The notes under the pieces are model-generated. The model had not been told where the DNA came from and did no database searches. It saw only the letters and a program-made list of their open reading frames with translations. Both the position numbers and the translations under genes were made by a program. From contig DJHY01000255.1 in the NCBI GenBank assembly GCA_002433335.1, positions 1 to 8,884 on the forward strand: a stretch of 8,884 nucleotides of DNA. Direction: 5' to 3'. This stretch comes from Rhodospirillaceae bacterium UBA6608 (GTDB lineage: Bacteria; Pseudomonadota; Alphaproteobacteria; Rhodospirillales_A; Casp-alpha2). Below, in pieces: positions 1 through 6,362 of this stretch; position 1 is the first letter of the stretch; each line of letters starts with the position of its first letter.

Positions 1-402
1 ATCGGCACCGGCTGCGGCTACCAGTCGGTGATCTTGTCGCTGCTGTGCCGCCGTCTCTACACCATCGAGCGGCATAAAGGGCTGAAGGACGAGGCCGAAC
101 GCCGGTTCCGCCGGTTCGGTCTGACCAACATCACCACGCACCTGGGCGACGGTTCGCTGGGGTGGCGGGAACAGGCCCCGTTCGAGCGGATCATCGTGAC
201 GGCGGCGGCCGAGGACATTCCCCCGGTGCTGTTGTCCCAACTGGCCGACGGGGGGATCATGATCGTGCCCGTGGGCGGGCAGGGCTCCGATGCGGAACAG
301 CGCCTGTACCGCGTGGAAAAGGGCCCCCTGGGCCTGGAAATCGAAGACATGGGCGAGGTCCGCTTCGTCCCCTTGGTGGCGGGCGTCGCCGAGCCGGCGT
401 AA
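1..402 (+). CDS. pcm: Protein-L-isoaspartate O-methyltransferase, C-terminal part (5' end outside window)
   Basis: This is the last 133 residues of a PCMT-family enzyme, open at the left edge and ending with TAA at 400-402. The family transfers a methyl group from S-adenosylmethionine to isoaspartyl residues in damaged proteins and starts their repair in the cytoplasm. Visible motifs are the SAM-binding loop IGTGCGYQ at the very start, the following acidic residue in YTIERHKGL (ribose contact in the family), the segment FERIIVTAAAEDIPPVLL, then QLADGGIMIVPVGGQ, and the C-terminal VRFVPLVAGVA. About 80 N-terminal residues of the usual 205-225 should lie upstream. The loop has Cys where many homologues have Ser, which I regard as a normal variant. 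The nlpD-like gene begins 13 nt downstream, so the two are probably cotranscribed. Identification is secure; only the start is unknown. Confidence 0.93.
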   Translation: MGTGCGYQSVILSLLCRRLYTIERHKGLKDEAERRFRRFGLTNITTHLGDGSLGWREQAPFERIIVTAAAEDIPPVLLSQLADGGIMIVPVGGQGSDAEQRLYRVEKGPLGLEIEDMGEVRFVPLVAGVAEPA

Positions 403-415
403 GGCGGAAACGGAG

Positions 416-1447
416 ATGGTAGTGTTGAACGCAGGACGAGCAATGACAGGTGCAGCGGCAGTGCTGCTGATCCTGTCCCTGGCCGCCTGCGGTATGGCTG
501 AATGGCCGCCGCGCGATGATACGGGCGGGACGTCGTCCTCAATGGCGCGCAGCCAGGCGGCCCCCTCGGCCAATTCCGAGCGTCGCCGTTCGGGCGGGGA
601 CCTGACCTTCGTCGGCGCATCGGCGGTGCGGGTCGGGCAGGGCGATACGCTTTATGCAATTTCCCGTCGTCACCGGGTCAGTCTGCGTGCCTTGATCGAG
701 GCCAATGGCCTGGAGCCGCCTTACGTCCTGCATGTCAATCAGCGGCTGGTGCTGCCGCGCGGTCGACAACACACGGTCCGCGCCGGGGAAACGGTTTACG
801 CCATCGCCCAGAAATACGATGTCGAGCCGAATGAACTGGCGCGTATCAACGGCATTCAGCCTCCCTATACGATCCGTGTCGGCGAGGACCTGTTGATCCC
901 GACCGGCAATCTGCAAACGGTCAAGGCCCCGCATCGTCCCGATCCGGGGCAGGCGGCGGCAACGGCGCGGTCCGTGCCGGAGCCGACGGCGACCCGCGCC
1001 ACGCCCGCTGAAAAACGGATCGCCGCGGCGCGCAAGGTCCTGCCGACCCCGCCGAAGCGCAGCGGCAGCGGCTTTCATTGGCCGGCGCAGGGGCGGATCA
1101 TTTCCCGTTTCGGGGTCAAGGCCAGCGGCTTGCGCAACGACGGGATCAATATTCGCGCCCCCAAAGGCACACCGGTCCTGGCGACCGAAAACGGCGTCGT
1201 CGCCTATGTCGGGAACGAGTTGCGCGGGTTCGGCAATCTGGTGCTGATCAAGCACGACGACGGGTGGATTTCCGCCTACGCCCATACGGACCGGTTGGCC
1301 GTCGCCAAGGGCGACCGGGTGCGGCGGGGGCAGAAGATCGCGACCGTGGGTGATACGGGTGGGGTCAGCGAGCCGCAGCTGCATTTCGAACTGCGCCGGA
1401 ACAAGCAGGCGGTCAATCCACAGCAGTACCTGTCAAAGGCTTCCTGA
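416..1447 (+). CDS. nlpD: NlpD-like LysM/degenerate M23 (LytM) lipoprotein, probable amidase activator
   Basis: A 343-residue envelope protein. The N-terminus has a basic residue, a hydrophobic stretch and the lipobox LSLAAC with Cys25 followed by Gly, so it is probably an outer-membrane lipoprotein. Two LysM peptidoglycan-binding domains (about 71-116 and 119-163) are followed by an Ala/Pro-rich linker and a LytM/M23 domain (about 221-339). The M23 active site is degenerate: the HxxxD zinc pair reads NDGIN (Asn241, Asn245), and the HxH pair reads QLH (Gln321, His323); His290 of YAH remains. Loss of zinc ligands is typical of NlpD/EnvC, which activate cell-wall amidases during division rather than cutting themselves. 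The blocks LRGFGNLVLIKH and VNPQQYL resemble E. coli NlpD from memory, and the pcm neighbour agrees. ATG 416 gives a usual 24-residue signal; ATG 443 has a better AGGA spacing but only 15 residues before the Cys. DipM-like function is an alternative. Confidence 0.88.
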   Translation: MVVLNAGRAMTGAAAVLLILSLAACGMAEWPPRDDTGGTSSSMARSQAAPSANSERRRSGGDLTFVGASAVRVGQGDTLYAISRRHRVSLRALIEANGLEPPYVLHVNQRLVLPRGRQHTVRAGETVYAIAQKYDVEPNELARINGIQPPYTIRVGEDLLIPTGNLQTVKAPHRPDPGQAAATARSVPEPTATRATPAEKRIAAARKVLPTPPKRSGSGFHWPAQGRIISRFGVKASGLRNDGINIRAPKGTPVLATENGVVAYVGNELRGFGNLVLIKHDDGWISAYAHTDRLAVAKGDRVRRGQKIATVGDTGGVSEPQLHFELRRNKQAVNPQQYLSKAS

Positions 1448-1470
1448 AGGCTAAGAGAGGCTCAGCCTTC
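1446..1470. terminator. Inverted repeat spanning two convergent stop codons
   Basis: GAAGGCT (1446-1452) and AGCCTTC (1464-1470) form a perfect 7-bp inverted repeat with an 11-nt loop. It covers the stop codon of the nlpD-like gene on the + strand and that of the small - strand gene. The position suits a bidirectional terminator between convergent genes separated by 14 nt, but no T-run follows on either strand, so intrinsic termination is only possible. Confidence 0.3.
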
Positions 1471-1665
1471 CATCTTGCGTTTGGCCTGGGCCAACAGGTC
1501 CCGGGCCATGGCTTCCTGCCCCTGTTGAGAGGCCAGCCAGGCTTGCTCGATCATGTGCTTGACGGCGGTCGGTAGCCCCTCGACGTGATGGGCCATTTCC
1601 TTCAACGCCTCAATGCTGGCACGCCAATCCGGATCGTCATCCGATGTCACGGCATGTTCCCCCAT
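1462..1665 (-). CDS. Small conserved-looking protein of unknown function
   Basis: I do not recognise the family. From ATG 1665 the product is 67 residues, with an acidic N-terminus (TSDDDPDWRASIEALKEM), a predicted helical middle with two His (AHHVEGL), and a second helix rich in Ala, Gln and basic residues ending AKRKMEG. It has no signal peptide or membrane segment. Start choice is uncertain: ATG 1692 gives 76 residues but adds an unconvincing VCSPVFYG, and GTG 1650 gives 62 residues with a G-rich stretch (1658-1663) at a good distance. It follows the DUF815 ATPase on the same strand (about 70 nt away) and may be cotranscribed with it. A real gene is supported by the helix-like composition, the high third-position GC and the snug fit between convergent neighbours. 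Confidence 0.6.
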   Translation of the reverse strand: MGEHAVTSDDDPDWRASIEALKEMAHHVEGLPTAVKHMIEQAWLASQQGQEAMARDLLAQAKRKMEG

Positions 1666-1731
1666 CCCGTAGAAGACAGGGGAGCATACCATGAAGGGCG
1701 GGAAAGGCGTTAGCGGCTCAGTCTAAAGGGC

Positions 1732-2589
1732 TTAGTCCAGAGGTTTGCCCAGGCGACCGGCCAGGTTTTGGATGAACTGCCAAGCAACGCGGCCGGAGCG
1801 GGACCCGCGGGTGACGGCCCATTCGTTGGCTTCCTTGCGCAGGTCCACGTCCGGTGCGTCAAGGCCGTAGCGCTTCGCATAGCCTTCGATCATCTGGAAG
1901 TAGGTTTGCTGATCGACGTTGTGGAAGCCCAGCCACAGACCGAAACGGTCGGACAGGGAGACCTTTTCCTCGACCGCTTCGCCGGGGTTGATCGCCGTCG
2001 AGCGCTCGTTCTCGATCATGTCGCGGGCGATCAGGTGGCGGCGGTTCGACGTGGCGTAGAACAACACGTTGTCCGGCCGGCCTTCGATCCCGCCGTCGAG
2101 CACGGCTTTGAGCGACTTGTACGAAGTGTCTTCGGTATCGAAGCTGAGGTCGTCGCAGAACACGAGGCAGCGGCGGCCCGACGGGCGCAGCAGGGACAAT
2201 AGAGTCGGCAGGGAGGGAATCTCTTCCCGTTGGATTTCGATCAGCAGCAGCGAGCCCGGCTCGTCCGCGTTGATTTCCGCGTGCAGGGCCTTGACCAGCG
2301 AGCTTTTGCCGGTGCCGCGCGATCCCCACAACAGAGCGTTGTTGGCGGGCAGGCCGTCCGCGAAGCGACGGGTGTTGTCGGACAGCAGCTGTACCTGCAT
2401 GTCGATGCCGCACAACAGGTCCATTTCGACCCGGTTGACCTTGGGCACGGGTTCCAGCCAGGAACGATCCGCGTGCCAGACGAAGGCGTCGGCGGCGGTC
2501 AGGTCGTTGTCGGGAGCCGGCGGCGGAGCAAGGCGCTCAAGGGCGTCGGCGATGCGGTCCAGTACTTTGTAAATGTCGATGTCTGTCAT
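1732..2589 (-). CDS. DUF815-family AAA+ ATP-binding protein
   Basis: A 285-residue cytoplasmic P-loop ATPase of the DUF815 family. Visible elements in order: a short helical N-terminus (VLDRIADALERLAPPP, 9-24); Walker A GSRGTGKSS (89-97); Walker B LVFCDDLSF (142-150); a sensor-1-like segment ATSNRRHLI (179-187); SLSDRFGLWLGF (211-222), where an arginine finger would sit; and an Arg-rich sensor-2-like stretch RGSRSGRVAWQF (261-272). Length matches the family. The family's substrate is not known to me, so only ATP binding and hydrolysis can be inferred. It is divergent from yajC, with 205 nt between the start codons, and is followed by a small unknown gene on its own strand. The ATG at 2589 has no Shine-Dalgarno sequence, but the N-terminus fits family members as I recall them. 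Confidence 0.88.
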   Translation of the reverse strand: MTDIDIYKVLDRIADALERLAPPPAPDNDLTAADAFVWHADRSWLEPVPKVNRVEMDLLCGIDMQVQLLSDNTRRFADGLPANNALLWGSRGTGKSSLVKALHAEINADEPGSLLLIEIQREEIPSLPTLLSLLRPSGRRCLVFCDDLSFDTEDTSYKSLKAVLDGGIEGRPDNVLFYATSNRRHLIARDMIENERSTAINPGEAVEEKVSLSDRFGLWLGFHNVDQQTYFQMIEGYAKRYGLDAPDVDLRKEANEWAVTRGSRSGRVAWQFIQNLAGRLGKPLD

Positions 2590-2598
2590 GGCGGGCGG

Positions 2599-2627
2599 AA
2601 ACTAAGGCCGTCTGCGAATTTGGTCAA
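2599..2627 (-). promoter_or_regulatory. Candidate promoter for the DUF815 gene, nearly leaderless
   Basis: Read on the - strand, TTGACC (2622-2627) is followed after 17 nt by TAGTTT (2599-2604). The -35 element is 5/6 to consensus, the -10 only 3/6. Transcription would begin within a few bases of the ATG at 2589, which agrees with the missing ribosome binding site, but the weak -10 makes this tentative. Confidence 0.3.
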
Positions 2628-2683
2628 TCGTTTGCGTAGGCGTAACTGTTGCGAATTGGGGGCAAAAATTCACCGGTTTGCGT

Positions 2684-2711
2684 TTGCAACGGCTGGGCTT
2701 GCGGGTATAGT
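2684..2711 (+). promoter_or_regulatory. Candidate sigma-70-type promoter of the yajC-secD-secF operon
   Basis: TTGCAA (2684-2689) and TATAGT (2706-2711) are separated by 16 nt and match the housekeeping consensus at 4/6 and 5/6. Transcription would start near 2718, giving a leader of about 77 nt before yajC. It is the best promoter-like pair in this divergent intergenic region. Confidence 0.5.
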
Positions 2712-2758
2712 CCGGCGCACCCAAATATGACGACCCGTTAAATACGGACCTTGGAACC

Positions 2759-2788
2759 GCCCCTGGCTAAATCAAGGGGCATGAGGAG
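2759..2788 (+). promoter_or_regulatory. Leader hairpin next to the yajC ribosome binding site
   Basis: GCCCCT (2759-2764) pairs with AGGGGC (2775-2780) around a 10-nt loop, ending 3 nt before the Shine-Dalgarno AGGAG (2784-2788), which lies 6 nt from the ATG. The ribosome site is left open in this fold. The stem could influence translation or mRNA stability, or be incidental. Confidence 0.35.
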
Positions 2789-2794
2789 ATAAGC

Positions 2795-3220
2795 ATGTTG
2801 ATTTCGCCCGCGTATGCCCAGGGCGCCGGTGCCGGCGCCGGTGGCGGCCTTGAGGCGTTCCTGCCCCTGATCCTGATTTTCGTGATCTTCTACTTCCTGC
2901 TGATTCGTCCGCAGCAGAAGAAGATGAAAGAACACAAGTCGATGCTGGAAGCCGTGCGCCGTGGCGACAAGGTCGTAACCGGTGGCGGTATCGTCGGCAC
3001 GGTGACCAAGGTCAGCGAAGGTGACGAAGTCGTCGTCGAAATCGCCGAAGGCGTGAAGGTCAAGGTGCGCAAGAGCATGCTGTCCGGCGTCGAAAGCAAG
3101 TCGGAACCGCAGGCCGACGGCGGCAAGACCGCCGACAAGGGCGATGCGGCCAACGACGGCAGCGAGAAGAAAGCGGGCGGCCTGCGCGGCCTGCTTGGCG
3201 GCGGCAAGAAAGATAGCTGA
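2795..3220 (+). CDS. yajC: Sec translocon accessory subunit YajC
   Basis: A 141-residue inner-membrane protein and partner of SecD and SecF. A short Gly/Ala-rich N-terminus (AQGAGAGAGGG) precedes one hydrophobic segment (about 22-37, FLPLILIFVIFYFLLI). This is followed by the family hallmark IRPQQKKMKEHKSM, then a compact domain with RRGDKVVTGGGIVGTVTKV and ending near RKSMLSGV (about 92-99). After that comes a charged, low-complexity tail of some 40 residues ending in GGLRGLLGGGKKDS. E. coli YajC is about 110 residues, so the tail accounts for the extra length; I infer that it is disordered. A good AGGAG site 6 nt upstream fixes the ATG. It is the first gene of the yajC-secD-secF operon, 58 nt before secD. 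Confidence 0.95.
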   Translation: MLISPAYAQGAGAGAGGGLEAFLPLILIFVIFYFLLIRPQQKKMKEHKSMLEAVRRGDKVVTGGGIVGTVTKVSEGDEVVVEIAEGVKVKVRKSMLSGVESKSEPQADGGKTADKGDAANDGSEKKAGGLRGLLGGGKKDS

Positions 3221-3278
3221 GCCGCAGCATCTCGTGACTTCGAATTTCCTTTTCCTCTGACACCTCGGTAAAGCGCCC

Positions 3279-4862
3279 ATGGTTTATTTCCCTAAGTGGA
3301 AGATTATCCTGGTCGTGGTGGTCTGCCTTATGGGCGTGGCCTATTCCGCGCCCAATTTCCTGCCCAAATCGGCAACTGAGAATCTTCCCGGTTGGCTGCC
3401 CAGCCAACAGGTGAACCTTGGGCTGGACCTGCAGGGGGGCTCGCACCTTCTGTTGGAGGTCGAGGTCGACGAGGTCATCAAACAGTACCTTGAAGGCATC
3501 GGAGAAAGCGCGCGGGCCGAATTGCGCACCGCGCGGCTTCGCGCCCGGTCGCTGACCGTGGTCGACAACAGCGTGGTCATTACCATGGCCAAGGCCGATG
3601 AAGTCGCCAAGGCGCGCGAAGCGGTCAAGGGGATCGAGCCGGGGGCGCTGGTCAGCACCGACGGCGATACGATCACCATCGCGCCGCTGAATACGACCCT
3701 GGTCGAACGCCGCCAGTCGGCGTTGCAGCAGTCGGTCGAAATCCTGCGTCGTCGTATCGACGAGACGGGCACCCGCGAGCCGACCATTCAGCGTCAGGGC
3801 GACAACCGGGTGCTGGTTCAGGTCCCGGGCCTGAAGGATCCGGACCGCCTGAAGGCGATCATCGGCAAGACCGCCAAACTGACGTTCCAGCTGGTCGATG
3901 TCGAAAATTCCGTGACGGATGCGATGGAACGGGGCCGCGTGCCGCCGGGCAGCCTGCTGCTGGAAGCGACCGAGGAAGACCGCGCGATGGGCCGTCAGCC
4001 GGCCTATCTGGTCAAGCGCCGGGTGCTTGTGTCGGGCGAAGACTTGGTCGATGCGCATCAAAGCTTCGAACAGCGCACCAATCAGCCGGTCGTCAGCTTC
4101 CGCCTGAACGCGCGCGGGGCCAAGAAATTCGGTGAGGTCACGACCAAGAACGTTGGGCGTCCCTTCGCCATCATCCTGGACAAGAAGGTCATCAGCGCCC
4201 CGGTAATCCGCGAGCCGATCATTACGGGTAGCGGTCAGATTTCCGGGTCGTTCACGGTGCAGTCGGCGCAGGACCTGGCGTTGCTGCTGCGTGCCGGTGC
4301 ACTTCCCGCGCCGATCAAGGTGATCGAAGAGCGGACCGTCGGCGCCAGCCTGGGTGCGGACAGCATTTCGGCCGGGGAAACGGCCTGTATCGTCGGGATG
4401 ATCGCGGTGATCGTGTTCATGCTGTTCGCCTATGGGCGGTTCGGCGTGATGGCCGACGTGGCGCTGTTCTTCAACCTGTTGCTGATTTTGGCGATCCTGT
4501 CGGTGATCCAGGCGACGCTGACGCTGCCGGGTATTGCCGGGATCGTGCTGACCGTCGGGATGGCGGTCGACGCCAACGTGCTGATTTTTGAGCGTATCCG
4601 CGAAGAGGTTCGCGCCGGGCGAACGCCGCTCAGCGCCATCGATGCGGGCTACAGCCGTGCCTTGAGCACCATCGTCGACGCCAACGTCACCACGTTGATC
4701 GCGGCGATCCTGCTTTATGCCTTCGGCTCGGGCCCGGTGCGTGGTTTTGCGGTGACCCTGGCGATCGGGATCGCGACGTCGATGTTCACGGCGATCATGG
4801 TGACCCGTTTGATGGTCGTAACCTGGCTGCGTCGCACGCGGCCGCAGGAACTGCCGCTTTAA
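3279..4862 (+). CDS. secD: Protein translocase subunit SecD
   Basis: A 527-residue inner-membrane protein of the RND superfamily. With SecF it uses the proton-motive force to help preproteins leave the SecYEG channel on the periplasmic side. The first membrane segment (about 8-22) is followed by the conserved GLDLQGGSHLLLEV (48-61). The large periplasmic P1 region includes RRRIDETGTREPTIQ (157-171) and DKKVISAPVI (301-310). Five further membrane segments follow from about 368. The TM4 motif VGMAVDANVLIFERIREE (426-443) holds the conserved Asp431 implicated in proton-driven action. The protein is shorter than E. coli SecD (about 615) and normal for alphaproteobacteria. The ATG is preceded only by a weak GGTAAAG, but the N-terminus fits. 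It lies 21 nt before secF in the same operon. Confidence 0.97.
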   Translation: MVYFPKWKIILVVVVCLMGVAYSAPNFLPKSATENLPGWLPSQQVNLGLDLQGGSHLLLEVEVDEVIKQYLEGIGESARAELRTARLRARSLTVVDNSVVITMAKADEVAKAREAVKGIEPGALVSTDGDTITIAPLNTTLVERRQSALQQSVEILRRRIDETGTREPTIQRQGDNRVLVQVPGLKDPDRLKAIIGKTAKLTFQLVDVENSVTDAMERGRVPPGSLLLEATEEDRAMGRQPAYLVKRRVLVSGEDLVDAHQSFEQRTNQPVVSFRLNARGAKKFGEVTTKNVGRPFAIILDKKVISAPVIREPIITGSGQISGSFTVQSAQDLALLLRAGALPAPIKVIEERTVGASLGADSISAGETACIVGMIAVIVFMLFAYGRFGVMADVALFFNLLLILAILSVIQATLTLPGIAGIVLTVGMAVDANVLIFERIREEVRAGRTPLSAIDAGYSRALSTIVDANVTTLIAAILLYAFGSGPVRGFAVTLAIGIATSMFTAIMVTRLMVVTWLRRTRPQELPL

Positions 4863-4883
4863 GGGCGGGAAGGAGAACGGGAC

Positions 4884-5825
4884 ATGCGTCTATTGAAGCT
4901 CGTCGCCGACGAAACCCGCATTCCTTTCATGCGGTTCCGCAAGGCGTTCATCACTTTGTCCATGGTCGCCGTGCTGGCCTCCATCGCCATGGTGCTGGTC
5001 AAGGGCATGAACTTCGGCATCGATTTCCAGGGCGGGATCCTGATCGAGGTCCGCATGCCGCAGGCCGCCGACATGGGCAAGATGCGCAAGGAATTGGGCG
5101 GTCTGGGCCTGGGCGAAGTCAGCCTTCAGGAATTCGGACAGCCGAGCGACGTGTTGATCCGCATCGGCGCGCAGGAAGGCGATGCCTCGGCGCAGGAAGC
5201 CGCCGTCAACGCGGTCAAGGGGGCCTTGGGCGAAGGCGTCGATTACCGACGTGTCGAATTCGTCGGCCCGAAGGTGTCGTCCGAATTGCTGCTGGATGGC
5301 GTCTTGGCCGTCGGCGCGGCGATGGTCGCCATGCTGATCTACATCTGGCTGCGTTTTGAATGGCAGTTCGGCCTGGGCGCCGTGCTGGCGCTGATGCACG
5401 ACGTGTTCCTGACGCTGGGCATGTTCTCGTTGCTGGGGTTGGAATTCAACCTGTCGACGGTTGCCGCCGTGCTGACCATCGCGGGGTATTCGATCAACGA
5501 TACGGTGGTCGTATTCGACCGAATTCGTGAAGACCTGCGCCGGTTCAAGTCCAAGCCCGTGGTCGATCTGTTGAACGAGTCGATCAACGCCACTCTGTCG
5601 CGCACGTTGATGACCTCGTTGACGACCCTGGTCGCCTTGCTGGCCTTGTTCTTCCTGGGTGGTGAAGTGATCCGCGATTTCTCGTTCGCGATGATCTTCG
5701 GCATCGTGGTCGGGACCTATTCGTCGATCTGCGTTGCTTCGCCCTTGCTGCTGTACACCAACGTTGCGGCGCGGGCGCGTAGTGCGGCCGATGAAAGCAC
5801 GGAAGGGACGGCGGAAGCCTCCTGA
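4884..5825 (+). CDS. secF: Protein translocase subunit SecF
   Basis: A 313-residue inner-membrane partner of SecD. It has a cytoplasmic N-terminus, a first membrane segment (about 22-40), the conserved FGIDFQGGILIEV (44-56), a short periplasmic domain, then VEFVGPKVSSELL (124-136) leading into five membrane segments. The TM4 motif AGYSINDTVVVFDRIRE (200-216) contains Asp206, equivalent to the functional Asp of SecF. The C-terminal tail is acidic and Ser/Ala-rich (about 297-313). The start is firm: AAGGAG (4870-4875) lies 8 nt before the ATG. The gene is 21 nt after secD, and the next gene begins 4 nt after its stop, so all four are almost surely one transcript. Length and motifs are normal for the family. 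Confidence 0.97.
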   Translation: MRLLKLVADETRIPFMRFRKAFITLSMVAVLASIAMVLVKGMNFGIDFQGGILIEVRMPQAADMGKMRKELGGLGLGEVSLQEFGQPSDVLIRIGAQEGDASAQEAAVNAVKGALGEGVDYRRVEFVGPKVSSELLLDGVLAVGAAMVAMLIYIWLRFEWQFGLGAVLALMHDVFLTLGMFSLLGLEFNLSTVAAVLTIAGYSINDTVVVFDRIREDLRRFKSKPVVDLLNESINATLSRTLMTSLTTLVALLALFFLGGEVIRDFSFAMIFGIVVGTYSSICVASPLLLYTNVAARARSAADESTEGTAEAS

Positions 5826-5829
5826 AATC

Positions 5830-6228
5830 ATGTCCGGTCTTGATGTAACCCCCCTTGTTCCCGCGGGCCGGAAAGTCATCCAGTCCTACGGGGACGGGCG
5901 GTTTCGCGTCGCCGGCGAGTTGTTCGAAACATCCATTCTGATCTGGCCGGACCAGTGCCTGGCATGGGGCGCCAATACCGTTGCGGACTTGGACGCGGCG
6001 GCGCTGCATGCGGCTTTGACCGGCCCCGACGCGCCGGAGAAGGCGACGGAAATTCTCATCATCGGATGTGGCGCGGCCTTCGTGGCGCCGCCGAAGGGAT
6101 TGCGCCAGGATTTGCGGGCCCGGGGCATCGCCGTTGAATGGATGGATACGGGCGCGGCCTGTCGGACGTTCAATGTGCTGTTGGGCGAAGATCGTCGGGC
6201 GGCGGCGGCGATTCTGGCCGTCGATTAA
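5830..6228 (+). CDS. Mth938/DUF498-domain protein, NDUFAF3-like
   Basis: A 132-residue soluble protein of the Mth938-like (DUF498) family, the fold shared with mitochondrial complex I assembly factor NDUFAF3. Family features are VIQSYGDGRFRVAG (16-29), SILIWPDQCLAWG (35-47), the strand-loop EILIIGCGAAFVAPP (74-88), and near the C-terminus MDTGAACRTFNVLLGEDR (105-122). There is no signal peptide or membrane segment. The longer open frame upstream overlaps secF; ATG 5830 gives the usual family N-terminus and sits 4 nt after the secF stop without a strong ribosome site, which suggests translational coupling to secF. By analogy it may act in assembly of respiratory complex I, but the bacterial function is not settled and this role is inferred. 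Family assignment is secure. Confidence 0.9.
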   Translation: MSGLDVTPLVPAGRKVIQSYGDGRFRVAGELFETSILIWPDQCLAWGANTVADLDAAALHAALTGPDAPEKATEILIIGCGAAFVAPPKGLRQDLRARGIAVEWMDTGAACRTFNVLLGEDRRAAAAILAVD

Positions 6229-6266
6229 GACGTACGGTCTTACTTTTCTTTTCTTGACCTTTTCCC

Positions 6267-6272
6267 TATACT
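6267..6272 (+). promoter_or_regulatory. Candidate -10 element upstream of the unknown acidic protein
   Basis: TATACT matches the -10 consensus at 5/6. The -35 position (about 6244-6249) holds only TTTTCT inside a T-rich tract. A TTGACC at 6254-6259 is too close to pair with it. If real, transcription starts near 6279 and the leader is about 84 nt. Continuation of the upstream operon into this gene is an alternative. Confidence 0.35.
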
Positions 6273-6280
6273 GTCCCAGT

Positions 6281-6328
6281 TCCAGAAGGGTTCTAGCGAA
6301 TCCCAGAACGGGAAAACGATCCAGAAGG
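6281..6328 (+). repeat. Three CCAGAA direct repeats in the leader of the unknown gene
   Basis: CCAGAA occurs at 6282-6287, 6303-6308 and 6321-6326, spaced 21 and 18 nt, close to two helical turns. The outer copies are identical over 9 nt (TCCAGAAGG at 6281-6289 and 6320-6328). The first copy also forms an imperfect inverted repeat, AGAA-GGG-TTCT (6284-6294). They lie downstream of the candidate -10, so they could be operator half-sites or sites acting in the mRNA. Confidence 0.4.
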
Positions 6329-6331
6329 ACT

Positions 6332-6350
6332 GTTCCCCCCTAGGGGGAAC
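6332..6350 (+). promoter_or_regulatory. Strong hairpin just before the ribosome binding site
   Basis: GTTCCCCC (6332-6339) and GGGGGAAC (6343-6350) form a perfect 8-bp stem with a CTA loop. No T-run follows, so it does not look like a plain terminator. The ribosome site GGAAGAG (6354-6360) starts 3 nt later. The stem may affect translation of the downstream gene or stabilise its mRNA; a terminator for the sec operon is possible but less likely. Confidence 0.45.
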
Positions 6351-6362
6351 TGTGGAAGAGAA

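Noticed and set aside
539..1384. - strand open frame of 281 codons opposite the nlpD-like gene
   Set aside because: It is fully covered by the LysM/M23 gene, with low-complexity Arg/Gly/Asp-rich content.
2727..2741. Five-codon frame (ATG to TAA) in the yajC leader
   Set aside because: It is too short and has no ribosome site; nothing points to an arrest peptide.
2821..2844. GC-rich repeat at the start of yajC
   Set aside because: It is explained by the Gly/Ala-rich codons of the YajC N-terminus.
3060..4061. Long - strand open frame of 333 codons opposite yajC and secD
   Set aside because: It crosses two well-supported genes, shows no domain and has the composition of an antisense shadow.
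4890..5879. Long - strand open frame of 329 codons opposite secF
   Set aside because: It mirrors the secF codons in a GC-rich genome, and its protein is rich in His, Gln, Arg and Asp without any recognisable domain.
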